A DNA stretch of 24,474 bases from a virus, in IMG/VR virus record IMGVR_UViG_3300049728_000074, positions 1 to 24,474 of that record. One strand, given 5' to 3'. The notes beneath the pieces are model-generated. The model worked only from the letters and a program-made list of their open reading frames with translations, had not been told where the DNA came from and ran no database searches. Of the stretch, positions 8,170-15,389 are shown one piece after another (the stretch's first letter is position 1; each line of letters begins with the position of its first letter). A program made the position numbers and the translations under genes.

Positions 8170-8306
8170 AATCGTGTCACTAGCCCTGATCGGGCACCTA
8201 CCTACTTGGCGGCGGTAAGACTAGGTACCCAGAATCAGGTCCGACGGGTGAGCCTGATTGCCAAAACCCAGACCCCACCGCAATTGATGGGGCTTATGAC
8301 ACGATT
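8170..8306 (-). ncRNA. Candidate structured RNA element closed by a 10-bp stem
   Basis: The spacer has no supported gene but folds strikingly. Positions 8170-8179 are the exact reverse complement of 8297-8306. On the minus strand the helix continues through a U-G pair and one A-A mismatch into five more pairs (8182-8186 with 8290-8294). Enclosed are a 6-bp hairpin (8199-8204/8222-8227), a perfect 7-bp hairpin (8233-8239/8253-8259), and two hairpins that would compete with the inner part of the closing stem (8183-8186/8192-8195 and 8273-8277/8288-8292). The loops of the 6-bp hairpin (GCGG, 8212-8215) and of the last one (CCGC, 8278-8281) are complementary. The wobble pair favours minus-strand RNA, co-directional with the genes. 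The helix begins at the stop codon of the upstream gene. I do not recognise a known RNA class; it could be a cis-regulator, a processing or stability element, or a free RNA. Confidence 0.55.
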
Positions 8307-8562
8307 ATGGAATAGGTGGTTCCGGTTCATTCGTGCTCCCTCGGAGTTTTTCTGCTACCTGCGCCTCTTCTGGGCTATCAGTAAGGGCGTCTTGGATCTG
8401 GGTGGTGCGTGCCCATGCCTGTGGATTATCCCAGCACTTAGGGCAGAGTAAGAGTCCATTCTGCCAGGTAAGCTGGGAAATCCTAGTCTCGCAGTCGCAC
8501 CTCTGACAGCGATGCCAGGGGTCACCCATGATAGCGGAATGTCTGCGATAACCCCTTGACAC
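8305..8562 (-). CDS. Zinc-ribbon-like small phage protein
   Basis: 85 residues from a GTG preceded by AAGGGG at suitable distance; the internal ATG at 8529 has no SD. Two Cys pairs, CQRC (19-22) and CPKC (40-43), flank a segment with ..L.W..GLL, followed by Trp and a Pro/Glu-rich tail. This 'HRC..C......L..Q/W.GL.LC..CW' layout is common in small phage proteins encoded near capsid genes and is expected to bind one zinc. Its exact role in the virion is not known. The stop codon lies in the first helix strand of the downstream structured element. Confidence 0.75.
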   Translation of the reverse strand: MSRGYRRHSAIMGDPWHRCQRCDCETRISQLTWQNGLLLCPKCWDNPQAWARTTQIQDALTDSPEEAQVAEKLRGSTNEPEPPIP

Positions 8563-8572
8563 TTTGATCCCC

Positions 8573-8884
8573 TTACTTTACGACGGTCTGAGCAGTCTGA
8601 GCGACCTGAGTAGACTGAGCAGTCTGAACCGTAACGCCATCCTTTGCCTTAGTCTTGTCTGTAGATGAGGCCGAGGCCACAGTCTCTGCCGGACTCGCAA
8701 TCTGCGGAGCCACGTTACCAAACTGACTCTGATGGCTCGCGCCGATAGCCACCGCACTCGCCTTAGTTTCCTGGTAGGACTGCCAGTGGCACTTAGTGCA
8801 GGTGAACTTCCATCTATACGCAGGCAGATTCATTGGAAACTCTTCTACCGTTCCAACGTGCTCTGATACTTGATCTATTGCCAT
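8573..8884 (-). CDS. Small protein with one CxxC pair and Gln/Thr/Ala-rich tail
   Basis: 103 residues from the ATG at 8884; the frame stays open upstream to a GTG at 8902, and the best SD (GGAGG, 8902-8906) is too close for the GTG and rather far (17 bases) for the ATG, so the start is uncertain. The N-terminal half contains WKFTCTKCHW, a single Cys pair with flanking aromatics. The C-terminal half is low complexity with repeated TAQ/TQ units (QTAQSTQVAQTAQT), probably unstructured. It follows the capsid gene after a terminator-like double hairpin, so it may be expressed less than the capsid protein. Function unknown. Confidence 0.6.
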   Translation of the reverse strand: MAIDQVSEHVGTVEEFPMNLPAYRWKFTCTKCHWQSYQETKASAVAIGASHQSQFGNVAPQIASPAETVASASSTDKTKAKDGVTVQTAQSTQVAQTAQTVVK

Positions 8885-8940
8885 CTCATTGCTCGATTCC
8901 ACCTCCCCCAGAAAGGGAAGGTATTGTTCACAGCGGAAAC

Positions 8941-8990
8941 AATTAAAAGAATAAATCCAAAGGATTAGGAGAGGGAGGGTTTCCCCTCCC
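8941..8990 (-). terminator. Double-hairpin terminator or attenuator after the capsid gene
   Basis: On the minus strand a perfect 7-bp stem GGGAGGG/CCCTCCC closed by a GAAA tetraloop (8973-8990) is followed by a second hairpin AATCC-TTT-GGATT (8954-8966) and then TATTCTTTT. Placement just after the major capsid gene matches the usual phage arrangement in which partial termination raises capsid over downstream products. The U-run is interrupted, so read-through is likely. Confidence 0.6.
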
Positions 8991-9005
8991 CCACTACCCT
9001 AATCT

Positions 9006-9977
9006 CTACGGTCCGTTACTCCCCCAGGTTCCGATCCAATGGAATGCCCCGACTCCATACCGTTCCATCGTTACCTGCTTGATGGACATGGTATCGAAGT
9101 CATCCGAGAACATCTCGTCAATCGGCTCACGAGTGATATGCTTGAGGGAATGCTCGCTCTTGTCAGCCAGCAAATACCAAGCCGACAGGCTGGGAGAATA
9201 AGAATAGGAGAAGTAATCCAGGTTCTCATTCAGCAGGCTGTTGACTTCGTTATCCGCCGTGTAGGGCTTATGCGGAGAGCCGAGAATTTCCCTGGCAATC
9301 CAGATAAGTTCCGGCGGAATCAGCAGAGTCCGAGGGCGGACCTTGATCGGCATTCCAACTCCATCCGGCATCCTGCGAAAGTTATTCAGGGCAAGCTGGA
9401 GTGCGGTGAAGGAAAGATCAACGTCGGTGGCAGGTCGATTCGGCCACGTACCGGGGGAGGTGTAGTACGAAGATGCCCCAGGAGCAATGGCAGTAGCCTC
9501 GGAGCCTCCGGGTAGGTTATGTGCCGTGTTGAACAGGTTGTTCCCATCCACCGTCACATAGCTATTCAGAATGTTCGTGCTCGACGTGAATCCTAGGTTG
9601 ATAACTCCCCAGGTATTGACCTCACGAGCAAACTGGGCACTACGCGCCAGCGCGGATGGAATCTTCTTTACCAACCCATACATATCATCTTTGTAGAGTT
9701 CGTAAGAAGAGCGCACGCCGAGTGCGTAGGTAAACATCTGGAACCGTTTCGTTCCGCCCTGCGCTGCGTCACGATATGTCGTCGGCTCGCCTTCGGGTTT
9801 CTGCACCAGCGGACCCACACCAACAAACTCGGCCTCATCCTCAAACGCCCGATCAGATGATTCCTTGTTAAAGATGTGAGGCCATTCCTCATCCTTCTGG
9901 TGCAACTTCTCCCATTGCACAAAGAGACCATGCAATCCGGGAGCTTGTAGCTGCGAAAATTGACCACGTACCTGCAT
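9006..9977 (-). CDS. Major capsid protein (HK97-fold type)
   Basis: 323 residues with a strong SD (AAGGAGGAG) close to the ATG. The N-terminal region (LFVQWEKLHQKDEEWPHIFNK) and the following segment (KRFQMFTYALGVRSSYELYKDD) resemble Mu gpT-like and related HK97-fold capsid proteins. The middle has an asparagine-rich beta region (NLFNTAHNLPGG) and a helix, then RPRTLLIPPELIWIAREILGS, a typical phage capsid segment, and a C-terminal EMFSDDFDTMSIKQVTMERYGVGAFHW beta region. No delta-domain or protease was identified. It would form the icosahedral head shell. Strong SD, size and position between scaffold-like and minor virion genes support the call. Confidence 0.85.
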   Translation of the reverse strand: MQVRGQFSQLQAPGLHGLFVQWEKLHQKDEEWPHIFNKESSDRAFEDEAEFVGVGPLVQKPEGEPTTYRDAAQGGTKRFQMFTYALGVRSSYELYKDDMYGLVKKIPSALARSAQFAREVNTWGVINLGFTSSTNILNSYVTVDGNNLFNTAHNLPGGSEATAIAPGASSYYTSPGTWPNRPATDVDLSFTALQLALNNFRRMPDGVGMPIKVRPRTLLIPPELIWIAREILGSPHKPYTADNEVNSLLNENLDYFSYSYSPSLSAWYLLADKSEHSLKHITREPIDEMFSDDFDTMSIKQVTMERYGVGAFHWIGTWGSNGP

Positions 9978-9986
9978 TGCTCCTCC

Positions 9987-10541
9987 TTATGCCTGCTGCT
10001 GAGCGCCAGTTGTGAACTGATAGTAAACGCCGCGCGGGTCCCAATCATCAAGACCGACGATGGTTACTACAGTGTTAGTACCGACAGTAGTTTTGGATGT
10101 GTCAACATACCAGTGATTGTCGGTATCCTTGGTAAGTCCATACTGAACACCAACCATCGCCTGCGCAGCCGTGGCTACTCCGACCTGGCCGAAGAAGTAG
10201 GTATCATTCTCTGATTGATAAATATTCAGCTTCCCGTCGTCAAACGGTGGAACCTGAATCACCACCGCATTCGGCTCGTTTGCAACTGCGGGAGGGGTGT
10301 TAATAATCTGAGCAGCCCCGGCAGCCGATCTATTCCTTGCCGCCTCCATCGAGATTCCGACAATTCCAAAAGCAACTGTCGCTCCATCCCACTCTTGCAG
10401 ATAGCCTGCAACCAACTGAACAGGTACGCCCTGTAGGAAGGTCTTGGAAGCTGCCTCAGCCAATCGACGAACGGTAGGCTGATTTCCAGAACCACTACGA
10501 GAGCCATACATGACAGCTGATACACCAGTAACACTGGCCAT
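9987..10541 (-). CDS. Capsid-associated protein, possible decoration protein
   Basis: 184 residues from the ATG at 10541, preceded by AGGAGG with a 6-base gap; a GTG lies one codon earlier. The start overlaps the stop of the upstream gene (TGATG). The core FLQGVPVQLVAGYLQEWDGAT followed by VAFGIVGISMEAARN resembles beta-barrel head-decoration or stabilisation proteins, and the C-terminal half (YWVDTSK-like beta strands, VVTIVGLDDWDPRGVYYQF) is also beta-rich. It is encoded immediately upstream of the capsid gene. The role is inferred from pattern and place only. Confidence 0.65.
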   Translation of the reverse strand: MASVTGVSAVMYGSRSGSGNQPTVRRLAEAASKTFLQGVPVQLVAGYLQEWDGATVAFGIVGISMEAARNRSAAGAAQIINTPPAVANEPNAVVIQVPPFDDGKLNIYQSENDTYFFGQVGVATAAQAMVGVQYGLTKDTDNHWYVDTSKTTVGTNTVVTIVGLDDWDPRGVYYQFTTGAQQQA

Positions 10542-11125
10542 CACATACCTCCTAGGGGCGATGCCCCTTCATTTGGATCAGCACTTACGAAGTTTTCAAG
10601 CTCTGTCTGGGTAGGGACATAAGTTTGAATCTTTCCTCCTGCCGACCTTCCAACTTGCTTCTGGACCTCTCCAGCCGCATTTCTTCCCGACGCCGCTAAC
10701 ATCTGCTTTGCCGCCTGCTGATCTTTCCACAGCAGAGCTCCCTCGTAGGTTCTACGAGGAATTTTCATCAAGATGAGATCACCATTGATAAACTTAATCC
10801 CGTTGTCAACGGCATAGGCCATTGGGGGATTCTTGATGTCCTGCTTGCGGGCGATCTCGAACCCCTGGCTCTTGGCCTCTTCATACCGGATCGAGTTCTG
10901 AGAGCCATCCTGCTTATAGAGGGTATGCATAACCCACCGGAATGAAACCCCGGGATTTACCGGCTGTAGATTGGTAAAATCCGGCGCATTCAGCGGAGCG
11001 GCTATAATTGTATCAAGGGAGGCCTCGACAGCGGCTTGGGCCACCGATCTAACCTCCTGCGGAAGCTGCACAGGCCGCGGAGCCGAAGCTGATGTAATTG
11101 CCGGACCTCTCTGAGTATCAGTCAT
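10541..11125 (-). CDS. Head-module protein, unknown
   Basis: 194 residues from the ATG at 11125, which overlaps the end of the scaffold-like gene by eight bases; the longer frame to 11179 would lie deep inside that gene. The central part contains FRWVMHTLYKQDGSQNSIRYEEAKSQGF and FINGDLILMKIPRRTYEGALLWKD, giving a mixed alpha/beta domain, with a flexible Gly/Ser-rich C-terminus (SADPNEGASPLGG). A similar SPLGG tract occurs in the preceding scaffold-like protein. Probably a virion or assembly protein. Family not recognised. Confidence 0.6.
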   Translation of the reverse strand: MTDTQRGPAITSASAPRPVQLPQEVRSVAQAAVEASLDTIIAAPLNAPDFTNLQPVNPGVSFRWVMHTLYKQDGSQNSIRYEEAKSQGFEIARKQDIKNPPMAYAVDNGIKFINGDLILMKIPRRTYEGALLWKDQQAAKQMLAASGRNAAGEVQKQVGRSAGGKIQTYVPTQTELENFVSADPNEGASPLGGM

Positions 11126-11789
11126 GGTAAACCTGCATAGTCTTTCTCTGGGCAAGGAAATCAGCCTCAGGAATTCCATACTTCTTGGCAGTTTTCAGCT
11201 CCTCATCGGTGAGTCGATCATCAGGTAGGATGGTACGACCTGGACCGCCAAGAGGAGAACCAGAGGAAACCTCCGCAAAGAACTCGCTCCGATCCTGAGC
11301 CGCCTTTGTAATATCATCCAGATGCTCGCCCTTAACCATATTCCACGCCTGTTTCCAGGCAGCAGGATTAGCGCGAGTCGCGGCATCAACCTCGTTCATC
11401 CTAGTTTGAACCTCAGCGCCATACTTAGAAAACATCGCCTGCTCAATCCCATGAAGTGAACTCTCAAATTGCCCCTTTGCCGCTGTCGCTCCCATCGTGT
11501 AAACAGCGGCTACAATCGGTGCACTGCGCTGTTGGAATGCCAGGTCCTCATCCTCCAGAAAAGAGACAATCCGATTCTTATCCTCCGGCTTTTCAACCGG
11601 ACGATTATTCGGGTTCGCCTCAAGCGAGGCCAGCCGATCCACGATCTTCTGATTCTCAGTTTTCTGAGCCACAAGATCAGCCTTGAGCTGTTGAGACTCT
11701 CGCACCGCCGCTGCGATCTGCTCCGGGGTTAGGTCCTTCAACTCCGGCGGTCCTTCATCCTTTGGATCTTTACTCCCCCACCATGCCAT
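11118..11789 (-). CDS. Scaffold-like head assembly protein
   Basis: 223 residues from the ATG at 11789; a TTG four codons earlier is possible but less likely. The N-terminal 60 residues are charged and coiled-coil-like (LTPEQIAAAVRESQQLKADLVAQKTENQKIVDRLASLE), followed by a helical acidic region. The C-terminus has DDRLTDEELKTAKKYGIPEADFLAQR. Highly helical, charged composition and position between portal and capsid genes fit a capsid scaffold that is removed during head maturation. No protease motif is visible, so this is by analogy. Confidence 0.6.
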   Translation of the reverse strand: MAWWGSKDPKDEGPPELKDLTPEQIAAAVRESQQLKADLVAQKTENQKIVDRLASLEANPNNRPVEKPEDKNRIVSFLEDEDLAFQQRSAPIVAAVYTMGATAAKGQFESSLHGIEQAMFSKYGAEVQTRMNEVDAATRANPAAWKQAWNMVKGEHLDDITKAAQDRSEFFAEVSSGSPLGGPGRTILPDDRLTDEELKTAKKYGIPEADFLAQRKTMQVYHD

Positions 11790-11824
11790 AAATCCATCCA
11801 ATCTCGCCGCTAGGCGCCCGTCTT

Positions 11825-12097
11825 TTATTTTCCAACCCTCTTCGAGTTCGAGTTCGAGGGTGGTTGTTTCTGAACCACAATCCGATCTAGGACGGACGGC
11901 AGTTCGAGAATCTTATCAATCCTGCGGAGTTCACCAGCCAACCCGCAAAGCAAATTTGGATCAGTGGTCTGACTGATTCTATCAATCAGGGAATCACGAT
12001 CAGCCCGAAGGTAATCAAAGAACTTCTTAGTTATGAAATTCTTTGCCCACGAAGCTGCAGCCTCTGGCTGCTCGATCAGTGTGTCGAGGTTGGTCAT
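11825..12097 (-). CDS. Small helical protein downstream of portal, unknown
   Basis: 90 residues; the ATG overlaps the portal stop codon by one base (TAATG) and GGAGG lies just upstream inside the portal gene, so it is probably translationally coupled. The sequence is helical and charged (FDYLRADRDSLIDRISQTTDP and LAGELRRIDKILELPSVLDRI) with a short basic, Asn/Ser-rich tail. A minor head or assembly role is likely from context. Family not recognised. Confidence 0.65.
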   Translation of the reverse strand: MTNLDTLIEQPEAAASWAKNFITKKFFDYLRADRDSLIDRISQTTDPNLLCGLAGELRRIDKILELPSVLDRIVVQKQPPSNSNSKRVGK

Positions 12098-14019
12098 TAT
12101 CTACCTCCACCTTGCTGTCCGCCCTGACCAGCCGCCAAGAGCTGCTGCAAGGCAGGAGGCAAGCCGTCCAGACCCTGCGCCTGGGACTGCTGAGGCTGCC
12201 CCCCACCTTGCTGTTGATCACCAGGAGCAGCAGGCGATCCCGCTTGCGGGGGCTGCTGAGACGGCAACTCAACATCTGTTACAAATCTTTCAGTCTCATC
12301 GTAGCCGAAGTGCTTGAACACCAGCTTCATTAGGGTGTTGGAGTTCTCAATCGCACCGTAGAGGTATTTTTTCTGCTCTGTCGGGGCAAATTGATTTCCA
12401 GCTGCCTGTAACATCTGTCCAATCATCTGGTGATGCTTCTGCATTACCCCAGTCAACATCAAGTCTGACTGCTTCTCAACCTCCCGATTAACAGAGGCAG
12501 TTGCCGCGGCGATTGGGAGGCAGAGGGTATTCCCACGAATCGCCTCGAATGCCTTATCTATATTCTCTTTATCCCCACCAAACTGACTCGATCTTCCACC
12601 AGTGCCAAACTCCGCATACAACTTCGACAGGAGCCTCCCAAGTTTGGTATGAGCGTACCTAATGTCGGTGACGTTGAGATCAGTCCTAGTATTCCCCTCC
12701 TGCAACAGGGAGAGGGTTCCCATCGAAGAATAAACTCCCCGTTTAGACATCGTGCCAGAGCCCATACCCTGCATGGGTGCGCTAACGCCGCTTCGCTTTT
12801 CTGCAAGCTCAAGGGTGAGCCGCTCTGCGTCGATGGTCATTGGAGAGGGCTGCCCTGCCTGCAAAGCCTCTAGCTCATCCTTCTGGGCAGGGATCATTGC
12901 CGATGGGAAGAGTCGATAGCCCTTGTTCAAAAGGGAATCGTTCCCTACCCTCCATACCACAGTATTCGAAACGGTCATGTTGTCGCCGCGACCGTTATGA
13001 ATCTGAGAAAGCTCCTCTTGGAAGGTGGCTAAGGTTTCGCAGAACCCGTATCCGTAGAAGTAATCATCCCGATAGAACAGGCGATTTGCTATAAAGATTT
13101 CTTCGGGGTAGTAGTTGTAGTAGGCCCGGAGAATCTTGTTATTGAGCAGATTGTACCAAACAATGCACTTTGCAAACCTGCCCCGCTGAATTCTGTATTT
13201 AAAATGGCACTCATATACGTGGTATTCTTCATACAAGCCATCGTTAGACGGACTGACGCCGGCATCGCTGAGCTGAGTAGTAGTGACTTGATCAGGAGCA
13301 GTGGAATCAGGATGCCCGATTATCGAACGCACCGCCTCCTTATCATAAGTCCCCCTCCACCCGAGTTCCTCAAGAGCCTGTCTGGAGGTGTAGCGAATTC
13401 GGTGGGCCTTAAAATCAGCCATCTCGATTGTCTTAAAGGTCGGGTCCATGAAGAAGTCATTGAAGGGGAGCTTCTCCGGCCTCGGACCTTCATACGAGAT
13501 CGTGGGATAAAAACCACCAAGCGATCCGTCGCTTGCGGCGTAAGGAATATCTTCCTTTACCACCACGTGCGGACACTTCAAGATCGAAGTTCCGAGCTTG
13601 ATTCCTTCACCCAACCACTCGTGGTAAACTCGGTAAAGGTCAAGCTCGGAAGGTTCCATGCCTACATAATTCATGAACTCTTCATAGGCAAGTTTATAAT
13701 CCATCGCCTCCTTGGGATGCTTCCCGATCAGGCGGGATGCCCACAACGGCGATGTCTTAAAAATCGCCGCCATAACCCTCGCCAGGAGTGTGTCAGCATG
13801 AATGGCAATAATCGGAACTACAAGATTGGATGCTCCATGCCAGGGGAACTCGCGGATAGTCTCAGCGGGGACTGCCTCATAGGCGCGGCGCCACAGCGGC
13901 AGTCGAGTCTCATGAAGCTCCGCTAGAGAGAACTTCAAAGACCGTAGCTTCTTCCCTAAAAAGCGGCAGAGCCTCTCCTGTCCATCCCCTGACATCCCGA
14001 GTTTGATTGGCTGGATCAT
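12097..14019 (-). CDS. Portal protein
   Basis: 640 residues. The N-terminal half contains FPWHGASNLVVPIIAIHADTLLAR and PFNDFFMDPTFKTIEMADFKAHR, a pattern characteristic of portal proteins of P22-like and related podoviruses. Later segments (FYRDDYFYGYGFCETLATFQEELSQIHN and the helical ASVNREVEKQSDLMLTGVM region) fit the stem and wing of the portal. The last about 70 residues are Gln/Gly/Pro-rich and low complexity. The portal forms the dodecameric DNA gate at one head vertex and binds the terminase. Start at the ATG just after the stop of the 61-residue gene. Order terminase, portal, scaffold-like, capsid supports the call. Confidence 0.88.
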   Translation of the reverse strand: MIQPIKLGMSGDGQERLCRFLGKKLRSLKFSLAELHETRLPLWRRAYEAVPAETIREFPWHGASNLVVPIIAIHADTLLARVMAAIFKTSPLWASRLIGKHPKEAMDYKLAYEEFMNYVGMEPSELDLYRVYHEWLGEGIKLGTSILKCPHVVVKEDIPYAASDGSLGGFYPTISYEGPRPEKLPFNDFFMDPTFKTIEMADFKAHRIRYTSRQALEELGWRGTYDKEAVRSIIGHPDSTAPDQVTTTQLSDAGVSPSNDGLYEEYHVYECHFKYRIQRGRFAKCIVWYNLLNNKILRAYYNYYPEEIFIANRLFYRDDYFYGYGFCETLATFQEELSQIHNGRGDNMTVSNTVVWRVGNDSLLNKGYRLFPSAMIPAQKDELEALQAGQPSPMTIDAERLTLELAEKRSGVSAPMQGMGSGTMSKRGVYSSMGTLSLLQEGNTRTDLNVTDIRYAHTKLGRLLSKLYAEFGTGGRSSQFGGDKENIDKAFEAIRGNTLCLPIAAATASVNREVEKQSDLMLTGVMQKHHQMIGQMLQAAGNQFAPTEQKKYLYGAIENSNTLMKLVFKHFGYDETERFVTDVELPSQQPPQAGSPAAPGDQQQGGGQPQQSQAQGLDGLPPALQQLLAAGQGGQQGGGR

Positions 14020-14020
14020 C

Positions 14021-14206
14021 TTACCACTGCGCCTTTACCCGAAGCCCTTCAAGCTGATCGAAGGTTACATCAGTTCCTTGGACCTTTTCAAGGGCCACCA
14101 CAGCAGACTCTAAATCCGCGATGAGGGTCGCGGCAAGTCCATTGATCTTAGCCGCGGCGAGTACCTGCTGTGCAAGGGCGAGAGCAAGTTCGATTGCTGA
14201 GATCAT
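14021..14206 (-). CDS. 61-residue helical protein, unknown
   Basis: ATG overlaps the stop of the lipoprotein gene (ATGA) and has AAGGGG upstream, so expression is probably coupled. The sequence is mostly hydrophobic helix (AIELALALAQQVLAAAKINGLAATLIADLE) and ends in VTFDQLEGLRVKAQW. The Ala/Leu-rich first half is amphipathic rather than a clear membrane span. Short proteins of this look occur near lysis cassettes in phages. Function unknown. Confidence 0.6.
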   Translation of the reverse strand: MISAIELALALAQQVLAAAKINGLAATLIADLESAVVALEKVQGTDVTFDQLEGLRVKAQW

Positions 14207-14580
14207 TTAATCACCCCTTTTATTTCCGTGATGATGAGGGAGGCATTTGAGATTGCCGAATTGAGTCCTGCGGTAGCAGATGCAACCGGAACGCACTTTG
14301 CCCCAGAGGCGGGGGGATTGGCCACTGTCCACCCACAGTAGGTCTCGGTGGCGGTGATTAAGACATTCTGAGCGGCGATGCCCCTGCTAATCAGAGCGCA
14401 GTTGGGACCAGTCGAGTCTTTGATACAGTCCTGATTCTGCGTCTGGGCCGAAATCAAAACACCACTCAATGCAGCGGCAGTATCGCGAGCGTCCCGCTCT
14501 ATCTGCGAGCAGCCCGCAAGCACTAATACCAGACAGGCCGATATAATCGGGAGGGCAAATCTACTTCGTGACTTTCGCAT
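14203..14580 (-). CDS. Phage-encoded lipoprotein, possibly in the lysis cassette
   Basis: 125 residues from the ATG at 14580, preceded by AAAGGAG; the longer frame to 14640 has no good SD and would hide the signal. Residues 1-24 are a lipoprotein signal: basic start, hydrophobic core and LAGC lipobox with Cys24 as the lipidation site. The mature part carries four further Cys (in NQDC, PNCAL, TYCGW and AKCVP), which could form disulfides in the periplasm. The gene overlaps the end of a small membrane-protein gene by 20 bases. An outer-membrane spanin-like role is possible from position, but the Cys-rich mature part is not typical of Rz1. Superinfection-exclusion is another option. Confidence 0.7.
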   Translation of the reverse strand: MRKSRSRFALPIISACLVLVLAGCSQIERDARDTAAALSGVLISAQTQNQDCIKDSTGPNCALISRGIAAQNVLITATETYCGWTVANPPASGAKCVPVASATAGLNSAISNASLIITEIKGVIK

Positions 14581-14872
14581 CAACGATCTCCTTTGTTGTG
14601 GGGGCTCCTGGCAGAGCCAGGATGCTCTCTGCGGTTGCAATCGTCCCTGCCGGGCTGGATGAGTGGGTGTATTTAAGAATCAACCCACAGAGCAGCAAGG
14701 TATCAGCCGGGATAGTAGGGTGATTCTTAAACAACTCAATACATAAGTCCCTAACCCCATACAGGTTAGACGAGTAGGCCGTGGCAAAAACAATCAAAAA
14801 AGCAGCGACAGTGTGGGAGGTGATATTCTTTGACTTGAACCACGCTATCATGTAAGTAACAAATCCCCTCAT
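14561..14872 (-). CDS. Small membrane protein, holin candidate
   Basis: 103 residues from the ATG at 14872, with GGGAG five bases upstream. Two hydrophobic stretches are visible (HTVAAFLIVFATAYSS, residues about 20-36, and ADTLLLCGLILKY, about 55-68), with a polar N-terminus and a helical, charged C-terminus ending in KVTK. Size, membrane segments and being next to a lipoprotein gene make a holin or other lysis membrane protein plausible. No sequence motif proves it. The peptidoglycan hydrolase is encoded 8 kb away in the tail module. Confidence 0.5.
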   Translation of the reverse strand: MRGFVTYMIAWFKSKNITSHTVAAFLIVFATAYSSNLYGVRDLCIELFKNHPTIPADTLLLCGLILKYTHSSSPAGTIATAESILALPGAPTTKEIVDAKVTK

Positions 14873-14888
14873 ATCATCTCCCACCTTT

Positions 14889-15389
14889 CTACGCCGTCTG
14901 TGCAACAGTAAAGCTGGTGATGTCCGACGGAGGAGCGGCTACGATGGTGAAGGCAGCCGATCCGGTAGCAGCCGTCCCGTCAGCATTCGTATAGCTGATC
15001 GACAGGGTTACTGAGGTTCCAACAACCGCAGTCGCAGGAATCGCCACCGTCGCCACAAGCCCCGTAGGGTCAATGACAATCGGAGCATTCAACGGATCGC
15101 TCGTGGTCCAGGTGGGAGGATTCCCAGTCGCTGGCAAAGTTCCCGCCGGAACTGGAGTCGCAGTAAATACTGGGCTATTGCCCGGAGACAGTGGTAACAT
15201 TGTAGTACCCCCTTGTTGCTTGATGATGAAGCTGGTTATTGTAGGTTGTGTCAACTCGACAAGCAGCATGTTTTGAATTGCCAGGACTGCTTCCGATAAT
15301 CTGGCAAGAGACCTCTCAATCAAATCAAGGTGTCTTTCTACATACCGCCCAAATTCTTTTTCTTCCTTATTCTCACCAAACAGTCTCAT
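14889..15389 (-). CDS. Protein with helical N-terminus and Ig-like domain
   Basis: 166 residues from the ATG at 15389, whose first base overlaps the terminase stop (TAATG); the longer frame to 15593 lies inside the terminase gene. Residues 1-45 are charged and helical (EFGRYVERHLDLIERSLARLSEAVLAIQNML), suited to oligomerisation. Residues about 60-150 have the pattern of bacterial Ig-like domains (GTLPATGNPPTWTTSDP, then GLVATVAIPATAVVGTSVTLSISYTNADGTA). Such domains often decorate phage capsids or fibres and bind surface sugars weakly. It may be a head-decoration or surface-display protein encoded next to the packaging genes. Confidence 0.65.
   Translation of the reverse strand: MRLFGENKEEKEFGRYVERHLDLIERSLARLSEAVLAIQNMLLVELTQPTITSFIIKQQGGTTMLPLSPGNSPVFTATPVPAGTLPATGNPPTWTTSDPLNAPIVIDPTGLVATVAIPATAVVGTSVTLSISYTNADGTAATGSAAFTIVAAPPSDITSFTVAQTA

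Noticed and set aside
8170-8306. tRNA, tmRNA or glutamine-riboswitch-like element in the structured spacer
   Set aside because: No acceptor stem with CCA end, no T-loop GTTCRA, far too short for tmRNA, and the few riboswitch-like words are in the wrong order.
9039-9515. Plus-strand 158-codon frame inside the capsid gene
   Set aside because: Antisense shadow of the capsid gene with Arg/Ser-rich composition.
13204-13926. Long plus-strand frame (240 codons) inside the portal gene
   Set aside because: Antisense to the portal gene; no SD or recognisable motif, and the portal frame explains the sequence.
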